64,000 nt of DNA, taken from NCBI RefSeq assembly GCF_009906835.1, contig NZ_CP047652.1, positions 1,612,001 to 1,676,000 on the forward strand. The letters are read 5' to 3'. The stretch's first letter is position 1, and each line of letters opens with the position of its first letter. Shown in pieces: positions 1 through 9,078 of the stretch. The notes under the pieces were generated by a model. That model was not told the DNA's origin and searched no databases. It saw only the letters and a list, made by a program, of their open reading frames with translations. This DNA comes from Aristophania vespae. Its GTDB lineage: Bacteria > Pseudomonadota > Alphaproteobacteria > Acetobacterales > Acetobacteraceae. The translations under genes were made by a program, and so were the position numbers.

Positions 1-350
1 CCCTGCACAGAAATTACCATAAGACAGAGCAAATCCATCTACCTCATGCCAGGCCTGTCACTAATGTAACTCACTCCTCGCACCAGCCATTACTAGACGA
101 CAAATATGTGTGATTAACAAAATACTTTCCAAAAATACTGTTTGCTGAGTAATACTGACTACAAGCCTGTCTTATCCGAAGCATCTATCTTCCCCTCTCC
201 CACCCTGCACAGAAATTACTTTAAAACAGGGCAAGACCATCTACCTCATGCCAGGCCTGTCACTCATATAACTCACTCCCCGCACCAGCCATTACAAGCT
301 GACAAATATGCGTGACTAACAAAATACTTTTTCAGAAAAGACCATTTTTT
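1..350. repeat. Imperfect direct repeat, two copies about 202 bp apart
   Basis: Two copies of a block of about 145 bp lie at roughly 1-150 and 203-350. Both begin CCCTGCACAGAAATTAC and share CTACCTCATGCCAGGCCTGT, GCACCAGCCATTAC and CTAACAAAATACTTT-like segments, with scattered substitutions. No open reading frame of note covers them. They look like an old intergenic duplication; whether more copies lie left of the window cannot be seen. Confidence 0.75.
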
Positions 351-442
351 GAGTTATAACGACCCTTAAACATGTAACAAATGGGGGGTCTCACTCCCCC
401 AACATCCTATTTTATTCCTGTTTCGAAATAATAAAAAGCCCA

Positions 443-1528
443 TTATTTACTGCGCCTGACTGTAACATCCATAGGAGCATCAGGTAATTTAGGCTGTGAG
501 CGCTGCCATACCGTGCCATATCTTGTATATTGCGGTGGAACCGGTATAGCGACCTGAAGGTCATCTGCCGCTGAGCGTGCCCAGAATGGGTCTCTAAGCA
601 TCTCACGACCAATCAGCACCATATCGGCACGGCCATTTTGCAATATTTCTTCTGCCTCACGGCCTGTCTGAATTAGTCCAACTGCGCCCGTTTTAATCCC
701 CAGTGAATTACGCAATAATTCTGCTGCCGGAACCTGATAACCAGGAAAAACATTGCTTGCCGTCGCTGGCACGACCCCACCAGAAGAGCAGTCAATCAGA
801 TCAACGCCTTGTTCTTTCATCCAGCGGCCATAATGTAAAAAATCTTCTGGAGTATTTCCGCCTTCGAAATAATCACTTGAGGAGATACGTACAAATAAAG
901 GCCCCTGCCACTCCTTTCGAACCACATCTATAATCTCGCGTACAATGCGATAACGTTTTTCATGACTGCCCCCATATTGATCTTCTCTTACATTCGCCAG
1001 GGGTGAAAGAAACTCATTGAGCAAATAACCGTGGGCTGTATGTATTTCGATAACATCAAACCCTGCTTTACGGGCGCGAATAGCTGCATCACGAAAAGAC
1101 TGGATAATTTCATATATACCATCCAGAGTGAGCGCCTGCGGCACTGCTTCTTTAGCAGAATAAGCAATGGCAGATGGCGCAACTGAATTCATTTGCAAAA
1201 AACCCTGCTTACGACCAGCATGGCCAATCTGTATGCCTGCTTTGGCACCCATATCATGAATGACATCAACAAGTCGGCTTAGGCCAGGAAGATGGCTGTC
1301 ACTCCATATACCAAGATCACCCGGACCAAGCTGTCCATTTGGCAAGACGGCACATGTTTCGGGAAAGATAAGCCCCGCACCCCCCAGCGCACGCGCGCCA
1401 TAATGAACCAGATGAAAATCAGTGACATTACCGTTCTCATCAGCTGAATGCATGCACATGGGAGACATGGCAATACGGTTTTTAAATTCAATATTTCTGA
1501 TTGTAAGGGGAGCAAAAAGAAGTGACAT
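443..1528 (-). CDS. Old Yellow Enzyme family NADH:flavin oxidoreductase (YqjM/NamA type)
   Basis: A 361-residue FMN-dependent ene-reductase of the YqjM-like class, expected to reduce activated C=C bonds with NAD(P)H in the cytoplasm. It has MSPMCM near residue 21, where Cys25 matches the flavin-tuning cysteine of YqjM. The substrate-binding histidine pair is in IEIHTAHGYLLNEFLSP, followed by REDQYGGS, and the C-terminal FMN-phosphate region is VLIGREMLRDPFW. The start at 1528 is preferred over an upstream in-frame ATG at 1561 because GGAGAG sits just upstream and the protein then begins at the usual place (MSLLFAPLTIRN). The HxlR-type regulator lies upstream on the same strand, separated by the octanucleotide array, so the array occupies this gene's promoter region. 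The natural substrate cannot be told. Confidence 0.93.
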   Translation of the reverse strand: MSLLFAPLTIRNIEFKNRIAMSPMCMHSADENGNVTDFHLVHYGARALGGAGLIFPETCAVLPNGQLGPGDLGIWSDSHLPGLSRLVDVIHDMGAKAGIQIGHAGRKQGFLQMNSVAPSAIAYSAKEAVPQALTLDGIYEIIQSFRDAAIRARKAGFDVIEIHTAHGYLLNEFLSPLANVREDQYGGSHEKRYRIVREIIDVVRKEWQGPLFVRISSSDYFEGGNTPEDFLHYGRWMKEQGVDLIDCSSGGVVPATASNVFPGYQVPAAELLRNSLGIKTGAVGLIQTGREAEEILQNGRADMVLIGREMLRDPFWARSAADDLQVAIPVPPQYTRYGTVWQRSQPKLPDAPMDVTVRRSK

Positions 1529-1751
1529 AAACTCTCCGGGATTAAGTGAATACCCAGACAATAATATTCATATCTTTGAGAGCAATACGGGAATAAAACA
1601 CCGTTAGTAACCTTATTTATACATAGTTCCATAAATGTAACTGAACAGAATGATCTTTATCGTTATATTCATTTTAAAATCAGGTAGAATTTATTTTATG
1701 GTATTTATGAGTATTTATAACAAAGGCACTCTGACAGAGTGCAAGCACATC

Positions 1752-2289
<538 letters not shown>

Positions 2290-2339
2290 ACCCCAATATC
2301 GCGATTTTAAACAGAAGTACATCACATTTTCAAAAAAAT

Positions 2340-2759
2340 TCAGCTTTTATCGGGTAATACCGGTCTTTTTTCAGCAGCATGTTTCAGCACGTCAAAATCT
2401 TCATCTTTGGCAGTACGCATACCGCGCCGCTCCAGCCATCCCCGGCCCCACACACTAAGCCCCATAATAAGATCATGAAGTGTCCGCCCCTCTTCAGTCA
2501 GCGAATATTCCACATGGGGTGGCACAACAGGATAAACCTTACGGGTGATAAGTCCGTGTTCTTCCAGCTCACGCAGCTGCCTGGTTAAAAGACGCTGATT
2601 AATCCCCCTAAGCGCACGGAAAAGCTCACCAAAGCGAAGTGTTCCGTCCGTAAACAGATGATAAAGAATAACACCTTTCCATTTACCACCCAAAATATGT
2701 AGGGCCGCTTCCATAGAACAGCCAGGAACGCCATCAAAGTTACGCATTCTTTTTTGCAT
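2340..2759 (-). CDS. HxlR family winged-helix transcriptional regulator
   Basis: A 139-residue DNA-binding protein of the HxlR (DUF24) family. The signature N-terminal cysteine is in GCSMEAALHILGGKWKGVIL, followed by the helix-turn-helix and recognition region GELFRALRGINQRLLTRQLREL and the wing HVEYSLTEEGRTL. The start at 2759 is chosen because AGGAG lies 6 bases upstream and the longer frame (to 2813) adds unconserved residues. Members of this family often sense electrophiles or oxidants through that cysteine and control neighbouring flavin oxidoreductases. The same-strand OYE gene downstream is the obvious candidate target, which is inference. A perfect 6-4-6 inverted repeat lies 47 bases upstream of the start. 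Confidence 0.92.
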   Translation of the reverse strand: MQKRMRNFDGVPGCSMEAALHILGGKWKGVILYHLFTDGTLRFGELFRALRGINQRLLTRQLRELEEHGLITRKVYPVVPPHVEYSLTEEGRTLHDLIMGLSVWGRGWLERRGMRTAKDEDFDVLKHAAEKRPVLPDKS

Positions 2760-2805
2760 GATGTGCTCCTTTAGTTCATTTTTGATATGTACAGCCTCAT
2801 ATGAC

Positions 2806-2821
2806 ACTATCATAAGATAGT
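2806..2821. promoter_or_regulatory. Candidate operator of the HxlR-type regulator
   Basis: A perfect inverted repeat ACTATC-ATAA-GATAGT lies about 50 bases upstream of the regulator start. Its position fits autoregulation. No second copy was seen in front of the OYE gene, where the octanucleotide array sits instead. Confidence 0.4.
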
Positions 2822-4335
2822 ACCCATTTCTTGTTCAAACTAAAATCATTTCATAACAAGACATATTTTCTCTATTTTGAATGGCAAGAAACAATGGCAG
2901 GTAAGCTAATTACATTTCATCAGGATTGCATTATTGCTTTTCATGCAATCAAACCACCAGCTTCTTCTTTAGTAAATTAACGGGGTTAGCTAACAATACT
3001 GCGCTTTTTACTCCACAAGAATAAGCCACCGCAGACAGTCACATCGAGACAAGAAAGCAAGCAGTAAAAAGCAGACAGAACGAGCGTGCCACACTACCAA
3101 CATACCCTTCAGAAAATTACCAAGATCAGCTAATAACGCCGCATTTTTTATTCATCAAAACAGGCCGCCGCAACCAACCACCTGAAAACCAGAAAACAAG
3201 CAGTAAGGGATAAGTAAATTAGGTGTATCAGTCATGACATCACGTCAGCCTATGTTACTGAAAAGACCCTGAACAGAAAGTCCTATTCCGCTCCCGAACC
3301 ATAACCACCTTATTTTAGATGCGCATATAGTCAGGATGCTAAAAGGATAAAAATGAGCAATTTGCCAGATAATATAAATGCAAAAAGCAACCGAAATTGT
3401 GCCTCAAACCTAAAAAATAACTTCTATAACTCAAGAATATTGCAAGGGAGTTTCTGCTGGTTTTTTAACCGTAACTGAAAGCCCTGCTATGGCTGTCCAG
3501 GATAAATAACCTTGGGCATAAAGGTTATTAAGAAGAAGGTCCTAATTAATTTAAGCCTCTTTCAATCATTCTTTATGAACCATATTTTCAGATGGAATCT
3601 TTATTCCCTTTGCGCCTAAATGGACAGATTCAATAAAATCTAGTGTCATATTATACGCAACCATATTTTATAGGGCCAGTTAACTCAGCATTAGTTTAAC
3701 CTCAAATATGAGCCAATATTCATATTCGCCGTGCAGTAATATCCTACTTCACTTTAATATTTATCAATAAGATATCAAATACCAATACCAATACCAATAC
3801 CAATACCAATACCAATACCAATACCAATACCAATACCAATACCAATACCAATACCAATACCAATACCAATACCAATACCAATACCAATACCAATACCAAT
3901 ACCAATACCAATACCAATACCAATACCAATACCAATACCAATACCAACATGACCGCCATGCCGATCATTTTAGCAACCCAAAATTATACCATTTTATAAA
4001 AATAATTTTCTAAGAACGGCCTTTTTTACCGACAGACAGCCCTTCCTTTTCTTCTATCTTCAATAATATACGGCTAATGCGCTCAAACCATATCTAGCCA
4101 GTTTTGCATCATTAAGCTCTATCTGACTGTTAATGACCCTTTCCCCCGCCTGCATAAAGCAGGTTATTTCACCCCAGGCTTTGGTTATCCGACCATTAAG
4201 CCCTTCCACCAAAACCACTATGACTCAAATCTGATCACCCCTCACTTTTTGCTTCTTATTAAATAAGAAAGACGGACGTAAATATAAATTTGCAAAACTG
4301 TTTCAACCGTTTTTTGATCTAATTAATTCCGTCCC
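2822..4335. other. Long non-coding accessory stretch
   Basis: About 1.5 kb without a credible intact gene. It contains a degenerate direct repeat (about 2982-3068 and 3122-3210, both ending in AAACAAGCAGTAA or a close variant), the hexanucleotide array at 3781-3946, and scattered possible coding relics. One relic is a minus-strand frame at about 4060-4224 whose 54-residue translation (including ITKAWGEITCFMQAG) has a protein-like composition but no recognised family. A 41-codon frame at 3353-3478 has an AAGGA upstream but no recognisable content. The stretch adjoins an IS6 relic, which fits a decaying insertion region. Confidence 0.6.
3779..3946. repeat. Hexanucleotide tandem array (ACCAAT, about 28 copies)
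   Basis: Perfect head-to-tail copies of ACCAAT run from 3779 to 3946 with no visible interruption. The minus strand reads as an alternating Val-Leu frame of 74 codons, which is a by-product of the repeat: it has no ribosome-binding site or conserved flank. The array is intergenic. Confidence 0.97.
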
Positions 4336-4339
4336 AAAA

Positions 4340-4795
4340 AGTTAAAAATTCTGTCACGTTACACAAGTGAAACAGACAAAACATATATTAAGGTCAAAGA
4401 GGTCTAAAACTATCTATATCGGGCCGTTAGCAAATGCGGCAATAAATTGGTTTTCACCTGTCGACGACTAGAAACGTCAAACTGGCCTAACGTTTTTTAG
4501 ACAAGAGAGGAAAAGCCTGAGATGATTAACACTGACAGGGCACCAACCTACGAAACGGTAATTTCTAAACTCAAAAGGAAAGACAAGCTTTAGCCAGAAT
4601 AGAGCATCGCCAGATAAAATATCTGAATCATATGATCAAAGATGCTCAAAATAATACAAGCAATTGATTAAACCAGGGCTGAGGGTCAAGAGCTTAAAAA
4701 CAGCATATGCCACCATCAGAAGCTTTGGAGCAATGCCCGCTCTTAGAAAGACAGGCAGTCTGCACTTTGACAATGAAAAAACAGCATCAAAAAGG
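4340..4795 (+). pseudogene. Decayed IS6-family (IS26-like) transposase relic
   Basis: The stretch carries recognisable pieces of an IS6-family DDE transposase spread over different plus-strand frames with stops and shifts. About 4384-4440 gives YIKVKEV, stop, NYLYRAVSKCGN, matching the catalytic-core motif HVDETYIKVKG..YLYRAVD. About 4452-4510 gives FHLSTTRNVKLA, stop, RFLDK (family: DFLLSARRNAKAAKRF). About 4521-4575 gives NTDRAPTYETVISKLKRK (family: TDKAPAYGKAIAELK). About 4655-4760 gives YKQLIKPGLRVKSLKTAYAT followed by RSFGAMPALRK. Family resemblance is from memory of IS6 consensus sequences. Terminal inverted repeats were not identified. The element is clearly non-functional and old. Confidence 0.75.
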
Positions 4796-5066
4796 AAGCG
4801 CTTTTCATTGAAAGATAGTTCAGCGTCTATTCTTCATAAAAACTTCAAAAAATAAAAATAATTGACGCTATTACAAAATTTTCAATAGAACTAACAATAG
4901 CTTGTTAACCAACAAGTTTATTTAGCATGGAAGACGAATTATCATATTTTATGAAGTAGATTAAAATACATTTTATATTAGTGCTTTAAATGTTTTTCAA
5001 ATTTTATTTTTGATCTTTAATTGAAATATGATAATCGTCATTCTTTAACATCAAGACAACATTAAT
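4796..5066. other. AT-rich spacer upstream of the phosphoethanolamine transferase
   Basis: About 270 bases of very AT-rich sequence between the IS6 relic and the next gene. No gene, terminator or clear promoter could be identified; it presumably holds the promoter of the gene starting at 5067. Confidence 0.5.
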
Positions 5067-6716
5067 ATGAAAAAAATATATTATATTTTATTGTATATGC
5101 TGTTTTATACAGTATCGACGTTATTTATTGCCCTACGCGTTAAGGATCTGGATTTTGATCCGATCTTTTTTGTCATGTCCCTGATATTACCAATCTTTTT
5201 GCTCTCAATTGGTAGATATTTATCAGTCATACTAAGCTTTTTCATATTTCTGATTATAGAATTTAATATTTATATTGTTCTTATGTATCACAAGACATCT
5301 TTTGAGATCTGTGTGGCCATTGCCGGCTCACCGATTGATGATGTTTTTACCATGATAGAGGCTGTCCCATTACAGGTTTTTCTATCTGTGATCATCCTAC
5401 AGTCTTTGTTGATGTTTATTACATGGAAGGCCGCTTTTAACCGACCCAAAGTGGCGGCAGTCTCACTTGCCTGCTTTGGTACTATGTTAGGAGGCAGAAT
5501 TTTATTAAAATCTGATATTGGCGTGGAGGATCTTTACAAAAACGCGCTTGTGTACGATCATTTTAAAAAGCAATTTGTTATTAATGGTGACGCTGAATTA
5601 TATGGTTATCTTTACGGTTTAACGCCGGGTTACCTAGGAATAACCTTAACAGAACTTACTCTCGCCCTGAGCTATAATACAGGCCACTTTAAAAGTGTTC
5701 CTATTTCACTCAAGGGGCACGACGTTACAGATCCTGTTATTACGTCAAAAAACACACCAAAAGTGCGTCATATTGTGATGATTGTTGGTGAGTCTGATTC
5801 TGCATTGCACCATAATCTCTATGGGTACCGGGATTACGAAACGACTCCGCATCTTAAAAATCTATATAATCAAGGCCAAGTGTGTTTTATTCCAAAAGTA
5901 CATTCTGGAGCGAATTTAACCCGTGATGCAGTACCGATGCTTTTGTCATTTTATGATGCTGACCATCCTAACAAACTCTTGAAAGAGAAAAACCTGATCG
6001 AACTGGCAAAGGATAATGGTTACATAACCTACTGGATGGGGGCACAGGAAGGTACAAATGTTTACGGCAGTTCCTATGGATTTTTAGGCCATTTTGCTGA
6101 TCACTATTTGATGCCCCATGATACAAATATGGCATATTCTCTCAAAAAACAGAGAGATCAAATGCTTTTACCTATGGTAAAAAAAGAGTTTTCTTCTCTG
6201 GATAAAAGCAAGCCTTATTTTATCATTATTCATTTGATGGGAAGTCACACAGATTATATAGCAAGAGTAAGAAAAGAAGATGTAAAAGCACTTCCTACAG
6301 CCGGGAGTTATAATCAGGCTATTCACCACACAGATCACTCAATTAATGAGATTATTGAATTAAGCAAAAAATATCTGGGTGATTTTACGTTGCTATATAG
6401 TCCAGATCATGGCGAGCTTCTAAGAAGCCCTGATTTAGGGGAACATGGTATTTATGATGGTGGGTACGACCAATATAAAATAGGCATCTATCTAGCAGGC
6501 GACAATCATACTAATTATTGTCAGCAGGCCGAGACATTGCGTAGTGATAATGGCTATTTTGCCTCTCCTCAGAATAAGTATCTTCTACTCACAATGATGG
6601 GGTATGGTGTTTCCCAAAAAGGTCTAGACTATATTAAGTCGCACGACCGCGTCGTTAATTCAGGCATAGCGTTTGATTATGACAAAATCCCACAACCTAA
6701 AAGAAAAAAGCAATAA
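5067..6716 (+). CDS. Phosphoethanolamine transferase-like inner-membrane enzyme (EptA/CptA, sulfatase fold)
   Basis: A 549-residue membrane protein. About four hydrophobic segments fill residues 1-145 and are followed by a periplasmic alkaline-phosphatase-fold domain. Visible active-site elements are IVGES near 239-243 (metal-binding Glu), SGANLTRDAVPMLLS with Thr285 in the nucleophile position, HLMGSH near 389-394, and SPDHGE near 445-450 with LGEHGIY near 457-463 (metal ligands). Such enzymes move phosphoethanolamine from phosphatidylethanolamine to lipid A, LPS core or other glycans; the acceptor here is unknown. The gene is clearly more AT-rich than the core genes and sits beside an IS relic, suggesting transfer. 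No strong ribosome-binding site precedes the ATG. A strong terminator follows. Confidence 0.87.
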   Translation: MKKIYYILLYMLFYTVSTLFIALRVKDLDFDPIFFVMSLILPIFLLSIGRYLSVILSFFIFLIIEFNIYIVLMYHKTSFEICVAIAGSPIDDVFTMIEAVPLQVFLSVIILQSLLMFITWKAAFNRPKVAAVSLACFGTMLGGRILLKSDIGVEDLYKNALVYDHFKKQFVINGDAELYGYLYGLTPGYLGITLTELTLALSYNTGHFKSVPISLKGHDVTDPVITSKNTPKVRHIVMIVGESDSALHHNLYGYRDYETTPHLKNLYNQGQVCFIPKVHSGANLTRDAVPMLLSFYDADHPNKLLKEKNLIELAKDNGYITYWMGAQEGTNVYGSSYGFLGHFADHYLMPHDTNMAYSLKKQRDQMLLPMVKKEFSSLDKSKPYFIIIHLMGSHTDYIARVRKEDVKALPTAGSYNQAIHHTDHSINEIIELSKKYLGDFTLLYSPDHGELLRSPDLGEHGIYDGGYDQYKIGIYLAGDNHTNYCQQAETLRSDNGYFASPQNKYLLLTMMGYGVSQKGLDYIKSHDRVVNSGIAFDYDKIPQPKRKKQ

Positions 6717-6751
6717 CGTTGAAACGTAAATTGTTTTCATGATTCCAGGAG

Positions 6752-6782
6752 GGCTGGTCTGTTTTACTCAGACCAGCCTTTT
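6752..6782 (+). terminator. Rho-independent terminator
   Basis: GGCTGGTCTG and CAGACCAGCC form a perfect 10-bp stem with a 7-base loop, followed by TTTT. It lies 36 bases after the phosphoethanolamine transferase. Confidence 0.9.
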
Positions 6783-7146
6783 AAGTTTACTCGTTAATGA
6801 CGTGCGATCACGCCATCATCAGGGCGCTATATGCTGGCTTTTAGAGATTTCTGGTAAAAATTTTGCCTCTTCAGCCAGACAGAATCCAACGGCATTATTT
6901 TCTAAGATTAAATTAATAGTCTTATTATTGAATATAGCTACATAGTTTTCATCAAAAATTATGAAATAATTATATTACATTACAAAATATCTTAGTAACA
7001 TATATTTGATTAAAATTGTTAATTATATCTATAGATATAATGATTTAGGCGTCTCATATTGACAGAATATTCTTGTGAAACTTTATCTTATTAACAAAGC
7101 CTTCGAAAAGGACATTATCGAAAGCGCCTCACAAAAAAGAGGGATT
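6783..7146. other. AT-rich intergenic region
   Basis: About 360 bases, very AT-rich. Plus-strand frames are short and lack ribosome-binding sites. The region presumably holds the promoter of the barrel-protein gene. I see no RNA gene or repeat. Confidence 0.5.
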
Positions 7147-8052
7147 ATGATGAGCTTCCCTTTATCTTTCTGTTTTTTAAGCACAATATTATCAATAATC
7201 ATTTTAATGAGCGGACATAAATCTCACGCAGCCGATATTACACTTGGGGTCATTGGCCCTCATGAATATGATCTTCCCGTTGATTTCAAACCGTTCAATG
7301 CCTTTGTAGAATATGGCGATGGTAACGCTGCCGGGTTACATTATAATAATAAAGGCCAGCGCCACGGAGGTAATGGTAACCATAGCTGGTCCGGTATGAG
7401 CAAATATGTTCATTTCTGGAGTTTTGATTCCGTCCCCGGCATTGGCTTTGCCTATGAAGTCATTCAAACTGAGAGTTTTATCCTCGCTAATGGTAAAAAT
7501 TACGGCGGCCTTGGCACTACGATTACAGGACCGGCTGTATGGTTTAAACCCAATAAAAAGAGCACATTGGGCATGCAGGTTTTTATGCAAACCCCTTCAG
7601 GCACAAGGCAGGATATCGCCAATAATTACTGGTCAGCTATTATAAGTGGCATGTTCGATTATGAGTGGGATAATTTTAGTTTTGATGGCGATTTTGGTGG
7701 TGTTCCCGCTTCAACAAAACATATTAAAGGCCAGCATTCCTATCATCCTGGCACAGTATTTTTTACAAATTTACGCTTTAGCTGGAAAGCAAGCCACGAG
7801 TTTGAACCATTTTTTGCTTTTGACTGGCAAAATGCGCAAGGTTTATATGATTATACCTTAAATCAGTCTGTGCCTGATACAAACAGCCGTGAAATTGCTC
7901 TGGGCGTTGGGTTAATGTGGAATATCTCGTCCTCTATGAACATAACAGCGCGTTATTCACACTCTGTAGAAGGGCGGAATGTCCCCGAAACGGATGCCTA
8001 TTATCTTAAATTTGCCTATCTCTGGGATGGAGCCATATTCTCCCGCTATTAA
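7147..8052 (+). CDS. Outer-membrane beta-barrel protein, phenol-degradation meta-pathway/transporter-like family
   Basis: A 301-residue exported protein. The N-terminus is a signal peptide (MMSFPLSFCFLSTILSIIIL then SHA-ADI). The remainder alternates polar and aromatic residues in barrel-strand fashion and ends in an aromatic C-terminus (..AIFSRY), typical of an outer-membrane protein. The pattern (early GAG-like Gly-rich segment, KYVHFWSF, GPAVWFKPNKKSTLGMQVF, and a final HSVEGRNVPETDAYYLKFAY) resembles the PF13557-type family often annotated as transporters. The start is placed at 7147, or ATG 7150, because GAGGG lies just upstream; an in-frame GTG at 7075 adds a non-signal extension. The substrate is unknown. 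Confidence 0.78.
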   Translation: MMSFPLSFCFLSTILSIIILMSGHKSHAADITLGVIGPHEYDLPVDFKPFNAFVEYGDGNAAGLHYNNKGQRHGGNGNHSWSGMSKYVHFWSFDSVPGIGFAYEVIQTESFILANGKNYGGLGTTITGPAVWFKPNKKSTLGMQVFMQTPSGTRQDIANNYWSAIISGMFDYEWDNFSFDGDFGGVPASTKHIKGQHSYHPGTVFFTNLRFSWKASHEFEPFFAFDWQNAQGLYDYTLNQSVPDTNSREIALGVGLMWNISSSMNITARYSHSVEGRNVPETDAYYLKFAYLWDGAIFSRY

Positions 8053-8425
8053 ACGCCACTATTTATGTTAATTAAAGGCTTTCTTCTATTAACGCCGTAA
8101 AATTGTGATTTATACCCTAAAGTAAACAGCTATAAAATCACTTTAAAACGCCAATTCGTTTTCTACTCTCTATTTGGCTAGGTTTCGGTCAATAATCGTG
8201 TATATTTCTAACTTAATCGCTGCCAGTGAAATATATTTCACTGGCTTTATTCATTTCGCTGCCCTTACGATTGGGCTCCCTTTATTGTCAACCGATCCTA
8301 ATTTGAAATAGTAACAATCTGTTTACCTCACTGTCTCTCTCATCATAGTGAATAGTAGTTTGAGCTTAGATTAGCTAATCAAGCTTTAAACAACGTGTCT
8401 TAATGAGCAAAGGAGCTACGAGACT
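8053..8425. other. Intergenic region with one terminator
   Basis: About 370 bases separating the barrel gene from the dehydrogenase operon. It contains the hairpin at 8222-8248 and presumably the dehydrogenase promoter in its right half. No other gene or repeat is seen. Confidence 0.6.
8222..8248 (+). terminator. Rho-independent terminator
   Basis: A perfect palindrome GCCAGTGAAATA/TATTTCACTGGC is followed by TTT. It ends the transcript of the outer-membrane barrel gene about 170 bases downstream of its stop. Confidence 0.8.
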
Positions 8426-8998
8426 GTGGAAGACGAAGTGCAAAGAAAGAAAAGGATTGTTCCTTTTATAGCAAACAAAGCTTTATCGCGCCGTCATTTC
8501 ATTTTGAGCTCTACCGCCGTAATGGGCGCTGGAATTGTTCTGTCTTTTCCCAAACTAACTTTAGCACAAGAAACAAATAATAACGCTAAAGACAAATCTA
8601 TTACTAACATCCATCATATGGCAGAATTTGTCACAGCAAAGAAAATATCACCCTCTCTTGCCCAACGCGCCGGCTGGGCCATTACAAAAACCGATGCCCA
8701 GTTTCCAGATCATATTGAAGCACTGGCAGAGTTTATTACTAAAAATAACATCACTGATATAGAAGCTTTACAAGACGCGCCTGGTTTTGATGGTGACATT
8801 AAAATTGCTGCCCAGAAGCTAATCTCTGCTCTTTATCTGGGCTATGCAGGTCAACCTGTTGAACTTTCATCTGAAGATAATGTTGAGTTTGTAGCCTATA
8901 GAGAGGCCCTCACATATCAGCTGACCCAAAAATACACACCGATCCCAACTTATTCTCGTTGGAGCACCGGTTATTGGGCTCATCTTCCCTCAGAGTGA
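8426..8998 (+). CDS. Small (gamma) subunit of a membrane-bound FAD-dependent sugar/polyol dehydrogenase
   Basis: A 190-residue Tat-exported subunit. Residues near 22-50 hold a twin-arginine signal (LSRRHFILSSTAVMGAGIVL) ending near TLAQ. The mature part resembles the small subunit of sorbitol, gluconate and 2-ketogluconate dehydrogenases, which is co-exported with the flavin subunit. The start is a GTG with AAAGGAG 10 bases upstream; no in-frame ATG precedes the Tat signal. It is the first gene of the small-large-cytochrome operon, the order usual in acetic acid bacteria. The complex oxidises its substrate in the periplasm and passes electrons to ubiquinone. Which sugar or polyol is used cannot be decided. 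Confidence 0.88.
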   Translation: MEDEVQRKKRIVPFIANKALSRRHFILSSTAVMGAGIVLSFPKLTLAQETNNNAKDKSITNIHHMAEFVTAKKISPSLAQRAGWAITKTDAQFPDHIEALAEFITKNNITDIEALQDAPGFDGDIKIAAQKLISALYLGYAGQPVELSSEDNVEFVAYREALTYQLTQKYTPIPTYSRWSTGYWAHLPSE

Positions 8999-9078
8999 AA
9001 CTGGCTTATTTTCCGGTAAATTCTTTAAGTAAAAAACGCTTTATAAAGCACGTTTAATAAATCAAGAAAGGTCGTGTC

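Noticed and set aside
3353-3478. Plus-strand frame of 41 codons with AAGGA upstream
   Set aside because: No recognisable content and it lies in decaying DNA. A ribosome-binding site alone is weak support.
3744-3968. Minus-strand Val-Leu repeat frame of 74 codons
   Set aside because: Direct by-product of the hexanucleotide array; no ribosome-binding site, and it would be an extreme hydrophobic peptide with no family.
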